DNA from: Streptomyces sp. AC558_RSS880
GTDB lineage: Bacteria; Actinomycetota; Actinomycetes; Streptomycetales; Streptomycetaceae
Length of the DNA: 64,000 nucleotides
Direction of reading: 5' to 3'
NCBI RefSeq assembly: GCF_019049255.1
Contig: NZ_JAGMUJ010000016.1
Span: 55,826-119,825 of the forward strand
Shown here: positions 54,001 through 63,910 of the stretch, piece after piece
How positions within the stretch are numbered: the first letter of the stretch is position 1
Layout of the letters: every line of letters begins with the position of its first letter
Made by a program: the position numbers and the translations under genes
The notes under the pieces: generated by a model
The model's database searches: none
What the model saw: only the letters and a program-made list of their open reading frames with translations
Told to the model about the DNA's origin: nothing

Positions 54001-54307
54001 GGCCCGCCCTCCTCGCCCCGGCGTGGGGCCTCCCCTGTCCGCAGGTCCTGGGGATGCACCCGTGGGTACCGCCCCAGGGGACGACTCCCTTGCGCCGCCC
54101 GTCCTTGTGCCGGTCATCGTAGCCGCACCCCGCCCGTCGCCACACCCTGTCACCGCGATGTCACCGTGCACGTAGCAGAAACGCGGCGGGAGACCAGAAG
54201 GTTCCCCGATTCCCGTACCTCTACACGACTTCGCGCGCACCGCGTCAGCAACAACTCGTGAACACCGGAGCTTCCCGTCACACGCACGCCCCCTCCGGAC
54301 GCCGGCC
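54001..54307 (-). other. osaA-osaB intergenic region
   Basis: About 307 nt with no gene I can support. On the minus strand, CTGACG and TGTAGA 17 nt apart could be a promoter for osaB; no strong terminator separates it from osaA, so co-transcription is possible. Confidence 0.4.
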
Positions 54308-57300
54308 TCACTCCCCCCGCATCCACTGCTCCATCACCGACAGCAGGTGATCGGGGTCGACCGGCTTGGTCACGTAGTCGGAGGCGCCCGACTCGATCGC
54401 CTTCTCACGGTCGCCCTTCATCGCCTTCGCGGTGAGCGCGATGATCGGGAGCCCGGCGAACTGCGGCATCCGGCGGATCGCCGTGGTCGTGGCGTATCCG
54501 TCCATCTCGGGCATCATGATGTCCATCAGGACGACCGCCACGTCGTCGTGCTGCTCCAGCACCTCGATGCCCTCGCGGCCGTTCTCCGCGTACAGCACGG
54601 ACAGGCCGTGCTGCTCCAGGACGCTGGTGAGCGCGAAGACGTTGCGGATGTCGTCGTCGACGATCAGCACCTTCTGCCCGCCGAAGCGGATGCCGCGGCT
54701 CGACGGCCGGGGGGCCGGCTCCTGCCGCTCCACGCCCGGCCACTGCTCGGGCTCCGGAGCGGGCCGCTGCTCGAGCGTGATCCTGCGGCGGCGCCGGAAC
54801 AGCGCGGCCGGACCGTTCTGGGTGTCCCGGTACGACTTCACCTCCGCCGGCGTCTCGACCTCCGCCGGGACCGGCTCGGCCGACTCCACCAGGTCGCCGG
54901 CCTCCAGCGCGGGCATGGGCTGCTGGTAGCCGTGCGGCGGCAGCTCGCTCGGGTGCAGCGGCAGGTACAGCGTGAACGTCGAGCCTCGGCCCGGCTCGCT
55001 CTGCGCGTGGATCTCGCCGCCGAGCAGCTGCGCGATCTCCCGCGAGATGGACAGCCCCAGCCCCGTACCGCCGTACTTGCGGCTGGTGGTGCCGTCGGCC
55101 TGCTTGAACGCCTCGAAGATCACCCGCATCTTGCCGGCCGCGATGCCGATGCCCGTGTCGCTCACCGAGAACGCGATCAGATCCGCGTCCGGATCGGTCA
55201 GCGAACCGGCCTCCAGCAACTGCTCCCGGATGGCCTGCGGAACGTCGTCACGGGCGGGCCGGATGACCAGCTCCACCGACCCGGAGTCGGTGAACTTCAC
55301 CGCGTTGGACAGCAGGTTGCGCAGCACCTGGAGCAGCCGCTGCTCGTCGGTGTGCAGCGTGGCCGGCAGCTCCGGCGACACCCGAACCGACAGGTCCAGG
55401 CCCTTCTCCGCGGTCAGCGGCCGGAAGGTGGCCTCCACGTAGTCCACGAGCTGGACCAGCGCGATGCGCGTCGGGGAGACGTCCATCTTGCCCGCCTCGA
55501 CCTTCGACAGGTCGAGGATGTCGTTGATGAGCTGCAGCAGGTCGGATCCGGCGCCGTGGATGGTCTCGGCGAACTCGACCTGCTTCGGGGAGAGGTTCCC
55601 CTCCGCGTTGTCGGCGAGCAACTTGGCCAGGATCAGCAGCGAGTTGAGCGGCGTACGCAGCTCGTGCGACATGTTGGCGAGGAACTCGCTCTTGTAGCGC
55701 ATGGAGACCGCGAGCTGTTCGGCGCGCTCCTCCAGGACCTGCCGCGCCTCCTCGATCTCGGTGTTCTTCACCTCGATGTCGCGGTTCTGCCGGGCCAGCA
55801 GCTCGGCCTTCTCCTCCAGTTCGGCGTTGGACGCCTGGAGCGCCTTCTGCCGCTGCTCCAACTCCGCCGACCGCTCACGCAGTTGCTCGGTCAGTTCCTG
55901 GGACTGCGAAAGCAGCCGCTCGGTCTTGGTGTTGACCGAGATGGTGTTGACGCTCGTCGCGATCATCTCGGCGATCTGGTTGAGGAAGTCCTTCTGGATG
56001 TGCGTGAACGGCGTGAAGGAGGCCAGCTCGATGACGCCGAGCACCTTCCCCTCGAACAGCACCGGCAGCACGATCACCTGCGCCGGCGGCGCCTCCCCGA
56101 GCCCCGAGGAGATCTTCAGATAGCCACTGGGCGCGTCCTGCACGAGGATCGTGCGCTTCTCCATGGCGGCCGTCCCGATGAGCCCCTCACCGGGCCGGAA
56201 CGACGTCGGCATGGACCCCATGGAGTAGCCGTACGAGCCGAGCATGCGCAGCTCGAACTGGTCGTCGTCCGCGGCGTTCAGGTCCTCGCCGTCGACCAGC
56301 GGCATCGCGAGGAAGAACGCGCCGTGCTGCGCGGACACCACCGGCGTCAGCTCGCTCATGATCAGCGAGGCCACGTCCTCCAGGTCACGGCGGCCCTGCA
56401 TCAGTGCCGAGATGCGGGCGAGATTGCCCTTGAGCCAGTCCTGCTCCTTGTTGGCGATCGTGGTGTCGCGCAGGTTGGCGATCATCTTGTTGATGTAGTC
56501 CTGGAGTTCCTGGATCTCCCCGGACGCGTCCACGTCGATCTTCAGGTTCAGGTCGCCGCGGGTCACCGCGGTCGCCACCCGCGCGATGGCACGCACCTGC
56601 CGGGTCAGGTTCCCGGCCATCTCGTTCACGGACTCGGTCAGGTCCCGCCAGGTGCCGTCGACGTCCCGCACCCGTGCCTGGCCGCCCAACTGGCCCTCGG
56701 TACCCACCTCGCGGGCCACACGGGTGACCTCCTCGGCGAAGGAGGACAGCTGGTCCACCATCGTGTTGATGGTCGTCTTCAGCTCGAGGATCTCCCCGCG
56801 CGCGTCGATGTCGATCTTCTTCGTCAGGTCGCCCTTGGCGATGGCCGTCGTCACCATGGCGATGTTGCGCACCTGACCGGTCAGGTTGGACGCCATCTGG
56901 TTCACCGACTCGGTGAGGTCCTTCCACGTACCGGCCACACCCGGCACGTGCGCCTGCCCGCCGAGGATGCCGTCCGTGCCCACCTCGCGGGCCACCTTGG
57001 TGACCTGCTCGGCGAACGCGCTCAGCGTCTTCACCATGATGTTGATGGTGTCGGCGAGCTGCGCCACCTCGCCGCGCGCCTCGATGCTGACCTGCCGCGA
57101 CAGGTCGCCGTTGGCGACGGCCGCGGACACCTGGGAGATGTTCCGCACCTGGGTGGTCAGGTTCTTCGCCATCAGGTTGACGTTGTCGCTCAGGTCCTTC
57201 CAGATGCCCGTGACACCCGGCACGTGCGCCTGGCCGCCGAGGATGCCCTCGGTGCCCACCTCACGGGCCACCCGGGTCACCTGCTCGGCGAACGACGACA

Positions 57301-59779
57301 GCTGGTCCACCATCGTGTTGACGGTGGTCACCAGCTCGAGGATCTCGCCCTTGGCGTCGACGGTGATCTTCTTCGACAGGTCGCCCTTGGCGACCGCCGT
57401 GGTGACCTCGGCGATGTTGCGCACCTGGAGGGTCAGGTTGTTCGCCATGCCGTTCACCGACTGCGTGAGGTCCTTCCAGGTGCCGGAGACACCCTGCACC
57501 TCGGCCTGACCGCCGAGGATGCCCTCCGTACCCACCTCGCGGGCCACCCGCGTGACCTCCTGGGCGAACGACGACAGCTGGTCCACCATCGTGTTCAGCG
57601 TGTTCTTGAGCTCCAGGATCTCCCCGCGCGCGTCCACGGTGATCTTCTGCGACAGGTCACCGCGCGCCACCGCTGTCGCCACCTGCGCGATGTTGCGCAC
57701 CTGCGCGGTGAGATTGCCCGCCATGCCGTTCACGGAGTCCGTCAGGTCCCGCCACACACCGGCGACCCCGGGCACCTGCGCCTGACCGCCCAGCCGGCCC
57801 TCCGTACCCACCTCGCGGGCCACCCGCGTCACCTGGTCGGCGAACGACGACAGCTGGTCCACCATCGTGTTGATGGTGTTCTTCAGCTCGAGGATCTCCC
57901 CGCGCGCGTCGACGTCGATCTTCTGCGACAGGTCACCGCGCGCGACGGCCGTCGTCACCTGCGCGATGTTCCTCACCTGCCCCGTCAGGTTGGACGCCAT
58001 CGAGTTGACGGAGTCGGTGAGCTCCTTCCAGGTGCCCGACACGCCGTCCACGCGCGCCTGACCACCCAGCCGGCCCTCCGTACCCACGTCCCGGGCCATC
58101 CGCGTCACCTGGTCGGCGAAGCTCGACAGCTGGTCCACCATCGTGTTCACGGTGTTCTTCAGCTGGAGCATCTCGCCGGAGACGTCCACCGTCACCTTCT
58201 GCGACAGGTCGCCGTTGGCGACCGCCGTCGTCACCTGGGCGATGTTCCTCACCTGTCCGGTGAGGTTGCGGAACGCCGTGTTGACGGAGTCCGTCAGGTC
58301 CTTCCACGTCCCCGCCGCGCCCGGCACCTGCGCCTGACCGCCCAGCTCACCCTCGACGCCGATCTCGCGCGCCACGCGCGTGACCTCGGCACCGAAGGAC
58401 GACAGCTGGTCCACCATCGTGTTGACGGTGTTCTTCAGCTCCAGCATCTCGCCGGCCACGTCCACGGTGACCTTCTGCGACAGGTCGCCGTTGGCGACCG
58501 CCGTCGTCACCGCCGCGATGTCCCGCACCTGAGTGGTCAGGTTCCGGAACACCGTGTTGACCGAGTCCGTCAGGTCCTTCCACGTCCCCGCCGCGCCCGG
58601 CACGTTCGCCTGACCGCCCAGCCGTCCCTCGCCGCCGACCTCGTTGGCGACCCGCGTGACCTCGTCCGCGAAGATCCGCAGCGTCTCGGTCATCTGGTTG
58701 ATCGTCTCGGCGAGCTGCGCGACCTCGCCGCGCGCCGGCACCGTCACCTTCCGCGACAGATCACCGTTGGCGACCGCCGTCGTCACCTCGGCGATCCCGC
58801 GCACCTGCGCGGTGAGGTTCCCGGCCATGGTGTTGACGGAGTCGGTGAGCTCCTTCCACACGCCGTCCACCCCGGGCACCTGCGCCTGGCCGCCCAGGGC
58901 ACCCTCGGTGCCCACCTCGCGCGCGACGCGGGTCACCTCCGAGGAGAACGCGGAGAGCTGGTCCACCATCGTGTTGACGGTGTTCTTCAGCTCGAGCATC
59001 TCGCCCTCGACGTGCACGGTGACCTTGCGCGACAGGTCACCGCGCGCGACGGCCGTCGTCACCAGCGCGATGTCGCGCACCTGCGCCGTCAGCCGCTCCG
59101 CCATCGTGTTGACGGAGTCCGTGAGGTCCTTCCACGAACCGGACATGCCACGTACCTGGGCCTGACCGCCCAGCTTGCCCTCGGTCCCCACCTCGCTGGC
59201 CACGCGCGTGACCTCGTCGGTGAACGTCGACAACTGGTCGACCAGGTTGTTCACCGTCCGCGCGACCTTCAGGAACTCGCCCCGCAGCGGATGCCCGGCC
59301 CCTTCCGGCGCCGCCTGCGTGCGCAGCTCCATACGCGGCGACAGATCACCCTCGGCCACCGCCGACAGCACCCGACTGACCTCGGAGACGGGCCGCACCA
59401 GGTCGTCCACCAGCGCGTTCGAGTTGTCGATCGCGGTCGCCCAGGACCCCTCGGAGGCCCCCGTCTCCAGCCGCTCCGTGAGTTTTCCCTCACGCCCGAC
59501 CATGCGGCGCACCCGCGCCAGCTCACCCGTCAGATGCAGATTGCGGTCGGCCACCTCGTTGAAGACCGCCGCGATCTCCGCCATCACGCCGTCGCCGGAC
59601 ACCGTGAGCCGCTTGCGGAAGTTCCCGTCCCGCATCGCCACCAACGCCACCATCAGCCGGTTCAGGGCCGCCGTGTCCACGGTCGTGGTCCCGCCTCGCG
59701 CCCTTCCCGGCTTGCTCAGGGACTGTCCGCCTTTCGCGCGCGTCGTCTTCGTGCCCCGCGTCGCTGCGCCAGACTCCAC
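54308..59779 (-). CDS. osaA: Poly-HAMP hybrid histidine kinase OsaA
   Basis: 1823 aa from GTG 59779 (GGGAGGG 5 nt upstream). No TM segments, so cytosolic. An array of HAMP-type units fills about residues 35-1100, including ten near-identical 92-residue units with LGGQA and WKDLTDSVN motifs. Then GAF (about 1120-1270), a coiled coil, HisKA ([13 protein letters not shown], His about 1370), HATPase ([24 protein letters not shown]), a linker, and a C-terminal receiver ([12 protein letters not shown], Asp about 1752; YVTKPVDP). Size and context match, from memory, the S. coelicolor osmosensing kinase OsaA (about 1829 aa). Divergent from osaC. Confidence 0.94.
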   Translation of the reverse strand: MESGAATRGTKTTRAKGGQSLSKPGRARGGTTTVDTAALNRLMVALVAMRDGNFRKRLTVSGDGVMAEIAAVFNEVADRNLHLTGELARVRRMVGREGKLTERLETGASEGSWATAIDNSNALVDDLVRPVSEVSRVLSAVAEGDLSPRMELRTQAAPEGAGHPLRGEFLKVARTVNNLVDQLSTFTDEVTRVASEVGTEGKLGGQAQVRGMSGSWKDLTDSVNTMAERLTAQVRDIALVTTAVARGDLSRKVTVHVEGEMLELKNTVNTMVDQLSAFSSEVTRVAREVGTEGALGGQAQVPGVDGVWKELTDSVNTMAGNLTAQVRGIAEVTTAVANGDLSRKVTVPARGEVAQLAETINQMTETLRIFADEVTRVANEVGGEGRLGGQANVPGAAGTWKDLTDSVNTVFRNLTTQVRDIAAVTTAVANGDLSQKVTVDVAGEMLELKNTVNTMVDQLSSFGAEVTRVAREIGVEGELGGQAQVPGAAGTWKDLTDSVNTAFRNLTGQVRNIAQVTTAVANGDLSQKVTVDVSGEMLQLKNTVNTMVDQLSSFADQVTRMARDVGTEGRLGGQARVDGVSGTWKELTDSVNSMASNLTGQVRNIAQVTTAVARGDLSQKIDVDARGEILELKNTINTMVDQLSSFADQVTRVAREVGTEGRLGGQAQVPGVAGVWRDLTDSVNGMAGNLTAQVRNIAQVATAVARGDLSQKITVDARGEILELKNTLNTMVDQLSSFAQEVTRVAREVGTEGILGGQAEVQGVSGTWKDLTQSVNGMANNLTLQVRNIAEVTTAVAKGDLSKKITVDAKGEILELVTTVNTMVDQLSSFAEQVTRVAREVGTEGILGGQAHVPGVTGIWKDLSDNVNLMAKNLTTQVRNISQVSAAVANGDLSRQVSIEARGEVAQLADTINIMVKTLSAFAEQVTKVAREVGTDGILGGQAHVPGVAGTWKDLTESVNQMASNLTGQVRNIAMVTTAIAKGDLTKKIDIDARGEILELKTTINTMVDQLSSFAEEVTRVAREVGTEGQLGGQARVRDVDGTWRDLTESVNEMAGNLTRQVRAIARVATAVTRGDLNLKIDVDASGEIQELQDYINKMIANLRDTTIANKEQDWLKGNLARISALMQGRRDLEDVASLIMSELTPVVSAQHGAFFLAMPLVDGEDLNAADDDQFELRMLGSYGYSMGSMPTSFRPGEGLIGTAAMEKRTILVQDAPSGYLKISSGLGEAPPAQVIVLPVLFEGKVLGVIELASFTPFTHIQKDFLNQIAEMIATSVNTISVNTKTERLLSQSQELTEQLRERSAELEQRQKALQASNAELEEKAELLARQNRDIEVKNTEIEEARQVLEERAEQLAVSMRYKSEFLANMSHELRTPLNSLLILAKLLADNAEGNLSPKQVEFAETIHGAGSDLLQLINDILDLSKVEAGKMDVSPTRIALVQLVDYVEATFRPLTAEKGLDLSVRVSPELPATLHTDEQRLLQVLRNLLSNAVKFTDSGSVELVIRPARDDVPQAIREQLLEAGSLTDPDADLIAFSVSDTGIGIAAGKMRVIFEAFKQADGTTSRKYGGTGLGLSISREIAQLLGGEIHAQSEPGRGSTFTLYLPLHPSELPPHGYQQPMPALEAGDLVESAEPVPAEVETPAEVKSYRDTQNGPAALFRRRRRITLEQRPAPEPEQWPGVERQEPAPRPSSRGIRFGGQKVLIVDDDIRNVFALTSVLEQHGLSVLYAENGREGIEVLEQHDDVAVVLMDIMMPEMDGYATTTAIRRMPQFAGLPIIALTAKAMKGDREKAIESGASDYVTKPVDPDHLLSVMEQWMRGE
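56490..59250 (-). repeat. Ten-unit 276-nt tandem coding repeat (HAMP units of osaA)
   Basis: A conserved string at 57298, 57574, 57850, 58126, 58402 and 58954 (and 56746) falls on exact multiples of 276 nt, which is 92 codons. Ten units each contain LGGQA then W(K/R)(D/E)L followed by VN; GDL-type HAMP helices alternate with them. Central units are more alike than the flanking ones. Confidence 0.92.
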
Positions 59780-60144
59780 TGTGTCCCTCCCGCAGGGGTC
59801 GACCGTTACTGCTGTTCTTGGGTGCCACCACGCTCGGCGACCCGACTGATGCCGCTTTCCCGTGCTGCCGCCCGGCACGATCCGCATGCCGGACCGCTTC
59901 CCGGGCTGCTGCCCACTGTGGAGGGCGGGCACTCGCCCCGTCCTGACGTTTGCAAGAAGCCCGCCCAGTCTTCCACCATGCCGACCTAGGACCGTAACTC
60001 ACAACGTCGCTCCTCGTTGAACAGCCGGGCAGGGCTTGTCCTTCGCCGGATTCGGATCCAGCGAGAAGCGGGCCTTCGGGTCAGGCGGAGTCACAACAGT
60101 TCGGCAGCTTCTCGAAGCTCGTCAGCCGACCTGTGACGCGAGAT

Positions 60145-60170
60145 GCGTCGCGCCGGTGTTCAGGGGGTAT
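60145..60170 (+). promoter_or_regulatory. Sigma-B-type promoter upstream of osaC
   Basis: GCGT (60145-60148), 16 nt, GGGTAT (60165-60170) fits the Streptomyces sigma-B consensus GNNT-N14-16-GGGTAY. The -10 element is inside the left arm of the inverted repeat. osaC is reported, as I recall, to be induced through SigB. Confidence 0.5.
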
Positions 60171-60208
60171 CCCCCGGGCAATGCAGGGGGGATACCCCCT
60201 GAACACCG
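60154..60208. repeat. 22-bp perfect inverted repeat with 11-nt loop
   Basis: Left arm 60154-60175 (starts CGGTGTTCAGGGGGTAT) and right arm 60187-60208 are exact reverse complements. Each arm contains the near-palindrome GGGGGTATCCCCC. It lies about 375 bp from osaA and 72 bp from osaC, in a divergent region where a terminator is not obviously needed. Confidence 0.9.
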
Positions 60209-60279
60209 ATCCACTGGCCGACTACCCTGTACCGAGCGAGCCGGGGAATCGGGCATGGAGGGGCAGGGGCCGCCGACAT

Positions 60280-62919
60280 ATGGGGAGTTCTGTGATCACC
60301 GCGCGCGCGGCCGCCAGCTTCGAGCCCGTGGGGCGATCGGTCGCGAGCGCCCGCTCCTTCGTCCGCGACACCCTGCAGGGCTGGGGCTTCGGCGACATCG
60401 TCGACGACGCCGTGGTCCTCACCAGCGAACTGGTGACCAACGCCGTGGTCCACGCCGGCACCTCCGCCGACCTCCTCTGTCTGCGCAGCGACGACGGCGT
60501 ACGGATCGAGGTGGCCGACCGGTATCCGGAGCGGGAGATCCCGCTCCAGGGCTCCGCCATCACCATGGGCAGCCCCGACCGCGAGGGAGGCCGCGGGCTC
60601 CAGCTGTGCGCGGCCCTGGCCGGTCACTGGGGCGTGGACTACACCCCCACCCACAAGACCGTCTGGTTCCGGCTCGACCTTCCCGAGCGCCCGGTCGGCA
60701 CCCGCACCGCCGGCCCCGCCCTGCCGGCCCACCTCCTCCCGCTCGCCGACACCCGGGTCCGCGTCGCCGTGGTCCAGATCGACCAGGTCGGTTCCATCAC
60801 CGCCTGGAACGAGGACGCCGAGGAACTCTTCGGCTACTCCGCCGAGCAGGTCACCGGCAAGCCGCTGACCGACTTCGCGGCCTGGCCGCACACCCCGGGC
60901 ACCGGCACCGGCATCGCCGACGCGCTCCGGCTCTCCCGCTGGGAGGGCAGCTACGGCATCAGGGGCGCCCACGGCCGAGTGATCCCCGTGTACGCCTCCC
61001 ACCTGCGGGTCCGGGACACCGACGGCGAGCCGTCAACGGTCTGCCTCCTGGTGCGGGACCACGAACGGGCGGTTCTGCAGACCCCGCTGCGCGGCCCCGC
61101 GCCCGACACGTCCGGCACCTCCGAGGGACAGAGCACCGACCCCTTCGAGGTCTTCATCGGCTCCCCGGCCCCCGACGACCTCGACGGGCTGCTCCAGCGC
61201 ACGGTGGAACGCGCCCGCGACATGCTCGACGGCGACTCCGCCTTCCTGCTCCTCGCGACCGACGACGAGACGGAACTGGAAGTCCGCGCCTCCACCGGCC
61301 TCCCCTCGGCCCGCCAGCGCTTCGCCCGCGTCCCCGTCGAGGCGGGTCCCGGCCGCTACGGCTCCGCCCGCATGCCGGCCGTCCACGAGGACCTGTCCGC
61401 CGTTCCCGGCGCGGTCCCCCTCCTCAACAGCACCGGCATGCGTTCGGTCATCACCGTCCCGCTGAAGGTCGAGGGCCGCCTCACCGGCTCCCTCGGCGTC
61501 GCCGCCGAGGCACCCGGCAGATACTCCAACGAGGAGGCGCTGCGTCTGCAGTTCGCGGCGGACCGCATCGCGCTCGCCGTCGAGTCGGCCCGCCTGGGCG
61601 AACTGGAGCGCCTGCGCCGCGGCTCGCTCAGCTTCCTCGTCGAGGCCTCCGACCTGCTGGCCGGCACCCTGGACCGGGACCAGACCCTGGCCCTGATGGC
61701 CCAGATGACGGTGCCGACCCTCGCCACCTGGTGCGCCGTCTACACGATCGCCGACCAGGCCTCCGAGCCGTACCTCTCCTACGTGCTGCACGAGGACGAG
61801 GAGCTGATCGACGGCATCAAGTCCCTGCTGTCGAAGATCGCCCCGCCCGACCCGGTCCCCACCCCCGGTGCCCGCGTCTGGTCCGCCCCGGCGGAGGTCG
61901 CCCACCAGGCGGCCCTGCGCACCTCCATGCGTAGCCTCGGCCTCAGCGGCGGCCCGACCCGCCAGGTCACCACGGGCATCGGTCCGACCCTCGCCACGGC
62001 CTCCGCGGTCGGCGGCGAGACGGTGGTCCTCCCCCTGGTCGCCCGCAACCGGGTCATCGGCATGCTGACGCTCGGCAAGCCGACCGACGAGCACTTCCGC
62101 CAGGAGATCCTGGAGCTCGCCGAGGACCTCTCCCGACGGGCGGCCCTGGCCCTGGACAACGCCCGCCTCTACTCGGAGCGCACGGCCATCAGCCAGTCCC
62201 TCCAGCGCAGCCTCCTGCCGCCGGAGCTGCCGACCATCGACGGTGTCGAGGTCGAGGTCATCTACCGCGCGGCGGGCGAGGGCAACGAGGTCGGCGGCGA
62301 CTTCTACGACCTCTTCCCGATCAGCGACGGCGCGTACGGCTTCGCCATCGGCGACGTCTGCGGTACCGGCCCCAACGCGGCGGCCGTGACCGGTCTCGCC
62401 CGGCACGCGCTCCGGCTGCTGGCCCGCGAGGGCCTCAGCGGTCCGGCGGTCCTGGAGCGCCTCAACTCCGCGATCCTCGACGAGGGCGCCCGCAGCCGCT
62501 TCCTCACCCTCCTCTACGGCGAGATGCGCCCGCAGGACGACGGCAGCGCGGAACTGAAGGTGGTCTGCGCCGGTCATCCCCTCCCGCTCCGCCTGCGCCA
62601 GGACGGCACGGTCGAACCGGCGGCGGAGCCGCAGCCCCTCCTCGGCGTCATCGAGGACCTGGAGCTGTACGAGCAGACGGTCACCCTCGACCCCGGCGAC
62701 GTGCTCCTCTGCGTCACCGACGGCGTCACCGAACGGCGCGAGGGCCCCCGCATGCTGGGCGACGACGGCCTCGCCGACGTCCTGACGACCTGCACCGGTC
62801 TGACGGCCGGCGCGGTCGCGGCCCGCATCATGCGCGCGGTGGAACGCTTCGCCTCCGAGCCCCCGTCCGACGACATGGCGATTCTCGCCATGCGCGTACC
62901 GGGCCTGCACACGGATTAG
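60280..62919 (+). CDS. osaC: Multidomain RsbW/PAS/GAF/PP2C regulator OsaC
   Basis: 879 aa. Domains: N-terminal RsbW-like HATPase (about 5-140; SELVTNAVVHAG, GGRGLQLCAAL), PAS (about 155-275; ITAWNEDAEELFGYSAEQVTG), two GAF-like regions (about 285-440 and 460-630), and a SpoIIE-type PP2C phosphatase (about 640-875; GGDFYDLF, IGDVCGTGP, CVTDGVTERR, PSDDMAIL). The RsbW domain would bind a sigma factor; from memory OsaC modulates SigB after osmotic stress. ATG 60280 or GTG 60292 (GGGGAG 4 nt upstream) are both plausible starts. Divergent from osaA. Confidence 0.92.
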   Translation: MGSSVITARAAASFEPVGRSVASARSFVRDTLQGWGFGDIVDDAVVLTSELVTNAVVHAGTSADLLCLRSDDGVRIEVADRYPEREIPLQGSAITMGSPDREGGRGLQLCAALAGHWGVDYTPTHKTVWFRLDLPERPVGTRTAGPALPAHLLPLADTRVRVAVVQIDQVGSITAWNEDAEELFGYSAEQVTGKPLTDFAAWPHTPGTGTGIADALRLSRWEGSYGIRGAHGRVIPVYASHLRVRDTDGEPSTVCLLVRDHERAVLQTPLRGPAPDTSGTSEGQSTDPFEVFIGSPAPDDLDGLLQRTVERARDMLDGDSAFLLLATDDETELEVRASTGLPSARQRFARVPVEAGPGRYGSARMPAVHEDLSAVPGAVPLLNSTGMRSVITVPLKVEGRLTGSLGVAAEAPGRYSNEEALRLQFAADRIALAVESARLGELERLRRGSLSFLVEASDLLAGTLDRDQTLALMAQMTVPTLATWCAVYTIADQASEPYLSYVLHEDEELIDGIKSLLSKIAPPDPVPTPGARVWSAPAEVAHQAALRTSMRSLGLSGGPTRQVTTGIGPTLATASAVGGETVVLPLVARNRVIGMLTLGKPTDEHFRQEILELAEDLSRRAALALDNARLYSERTAISQSLQRSLLPPELPTIDGVEVEVIYRAAGEGNEVGGDFYDLFPISDGAYGFAIGDVCGTGPNAAAVTGLARHALRLLAREGLSGPAVLERLNSAILDEGARSRFLTLLYGEMRPQDDGSAELKVVCAGHPLPLRLRQDGTVEPAAEPQPLLGVIEDLELYEQTVTLDPGDVLLCVTDGVTERREGPRMLGDDGLADVLTTCTGLTAGAVAARIMRAVERFASEPPSDDMAILAMRVPGLHTD

Positions 62920-62942
62920 CGGGTGCCCTCCCGCAGGGCATG

Positions 62943-62976
62943 AGAAAGGCCCCGCCCGAATGGGCGGGGCCTTTCT
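62943..62976. terminator. osaC / tRNA-Thr terminator
   Basis: AGAAAGGCCCCGCCC (62943-62957) and its complement (62962-62976) form a 15-bp stem with loop gaat. Placed to end osaC on one strand and tRNA-Thr on the other. Confidence 0.85.
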
Positions 62977-62981
62977 GTCCG

Positions 62982-63054
62982 AGCCCCCAAACGGAATCGA
63001 ACCGTTGACCTTCTCCTTACCATGGAGACGCTCTGCCGACTGAGCTATAGGGGC
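62982..63054 (-). tRNA. tRNA-Thr(GGT)
   Basis: 73 nt on the minus strand from GCCCCTATAGCTCAG to GGTTCGATTCC and a GGGGGCT 3' end. All four arms pair. The anticodon loop ATGGTAA between CTCC and GGAG gives anticodon GGT. CCA is not encoded. Confidence 0.95.
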
Positions 63055-63132
63055 CTGTTGCCGTGTGCGGGGTTTCCCGCTCGGCAACGGAATAGATCAT
63101 ACCCCGAATGAACCCGTGCTCCCAACCACCGC

Positions 63133-63810
63133 TCAGCCGACCGGCTGGAGCAGCCCGCCCAGCGCGTTGCACGCCGCCGCGATCCGCTGCATGTCCCGTT
63201 TGGTCAGTGACGCGTCCACGGGAAGCGCGAGCGTCTCGTCGGCGGCCCGCTCGGTCTCGGGCAGGGACACGCACCGCCGGAACTCGGGCATCCGGTGCAC
63301 GGGGGTCTTCACCGGCACGCGGCACTCAACGCCCTTGCTCCGTATGGCGCGTGCGAAGGCGTCCCGATCGGGCCGACCGTTCCCCGGCACCCGCACGACG
63401 TACTGCTGATAGGTGTGCCCGACTCCGCTCTCGGGCGTCCGCACACCCCTCAACTTGGCGTCGAGGAACGCCGCCCGCTCCCGCCGCTGAGCCATCTCGT
63501 CGTACGACGCCTCGGATTCACCGTGCTCCAGCACCAGCAGCCCGTGCCGGCGGCCGAGCGCGTGGAACCGCCTCACGTCGGCGGGCCTCCCGAAGCGATG
63601 CACGACAACGACGGCTGCTGTCCTGGGAGTTACGACCGCCTCCACCGCGGCCGGCTCCAGACAGTACGTCGCCGGATCTATGTCGGCGAACACCGGCAAC
63701 GCCCCTGCCAGCGTCACGGCTTCGGCGACTTCCACGTTCCCGAAGGCCGGTACGACGACCTCGTCACCCACTCCGACACCGGCGGCCCTGAGCAGTGCAG
63801 CAGTACTCAT
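63133..63810 (-). CDS. Shortened DegT/DnrJ/EryC1/StrS-family homologue, likely non-catalytic
   Basis: 225 aa against ~370-400 for the family. It begins at the STAALL segment that normally lies ~50 residues in, keeps GDEVVVPAFGNVEVAEAVTLAG and RPADVRRFHALGRRHGLLVLE, then jumps to the C-terminal part (ERAAFLDAKLRGVRTPES, GHTYQQYVVRV). The pyridine-binding Asp (IEDAAQ) reads LEHGES, and the block with the PLP lysine is absent. An in-frame TGA about 30 nt upstream of ATG 63810 rules out an N-terminal extension. It lies beside the rrn terminator. The rest of the frame is clean, so it may be an expressed pseudoenzyme. Confidence 0.72.
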   Translation of the reverse strand: MSTAALLRAAGVGVGDEVVVPAFGNVEVAEAVTLAGALPVFADIDPATYCLEPAAVEAVVTPRTAAVVVVHRFGRPADVRRFHALGRRHGLLVLEHGESEASYDEMAQRRERAAFLDAKLRGVRTPESGVGHTYQQYVVRVPGNGRPDRDAFARAIRSKGVECRVPVKTPVHRMPEFRRCVSLPETERAADETLALPVDASLTKRDMQRIAAACNALGGLLQPVG

Positions 63811-63856
63811 GGAGTGGATGCTCGTTGCGCAACGTGAACGTCAAGTGACACAGAAC

Positions 63857-63902
63857 AAAAAAGGGTTGGACCCGGAACCGAAGTTCGGGGTCCAACCCTT
63901 TT
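63857..63902 (-). terminator. rrn operon terminator
   Basis: AAAAGGGTTGGACCC (63859-63873) pairs with GGGTCCAACCCTTTT (63888-63902), with an inner GAAC/GTTC pair. On the minus strand the stem is followed by a T-rich run. It lies about 10 nt after the 5S gene. Confidence 0.88.
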
Positions 63903-63910
63903 GAAGAATT

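Larger units (their letters stand above)
59780..60279. other. osaA-osaC divergent intergenic region
   Basis: About 500 bp, no gene. It holds the large inverted repeat and a sigma-B-like promoter listed separately; the osaA-proximal 370 bp show nothing further that I can support. Confidence 0.5.

Noticed and set aside
56490..59250. Long regular repeats that could suggest a CRISPR-like or satellite array
   Set aside because: Period is 92 codons exactly and all units are in frame as HAMP modules; there are no short repeats with unique spacers.
54347..59989. 1880-codon open frame antisense to osaA
   Set aside because: Its His/Arg/Gly/Leu-rich repeats mirror the 276-nt osaA units; high GC keeps the opposite frame open. 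The osaA strand has clear kinase and receiver motifs.
61033..63087. Long minus-strand frame over osaC and the tRNA
   Set aside because: It runs through the tRNA gene and opposite the well-supported osaC domains.
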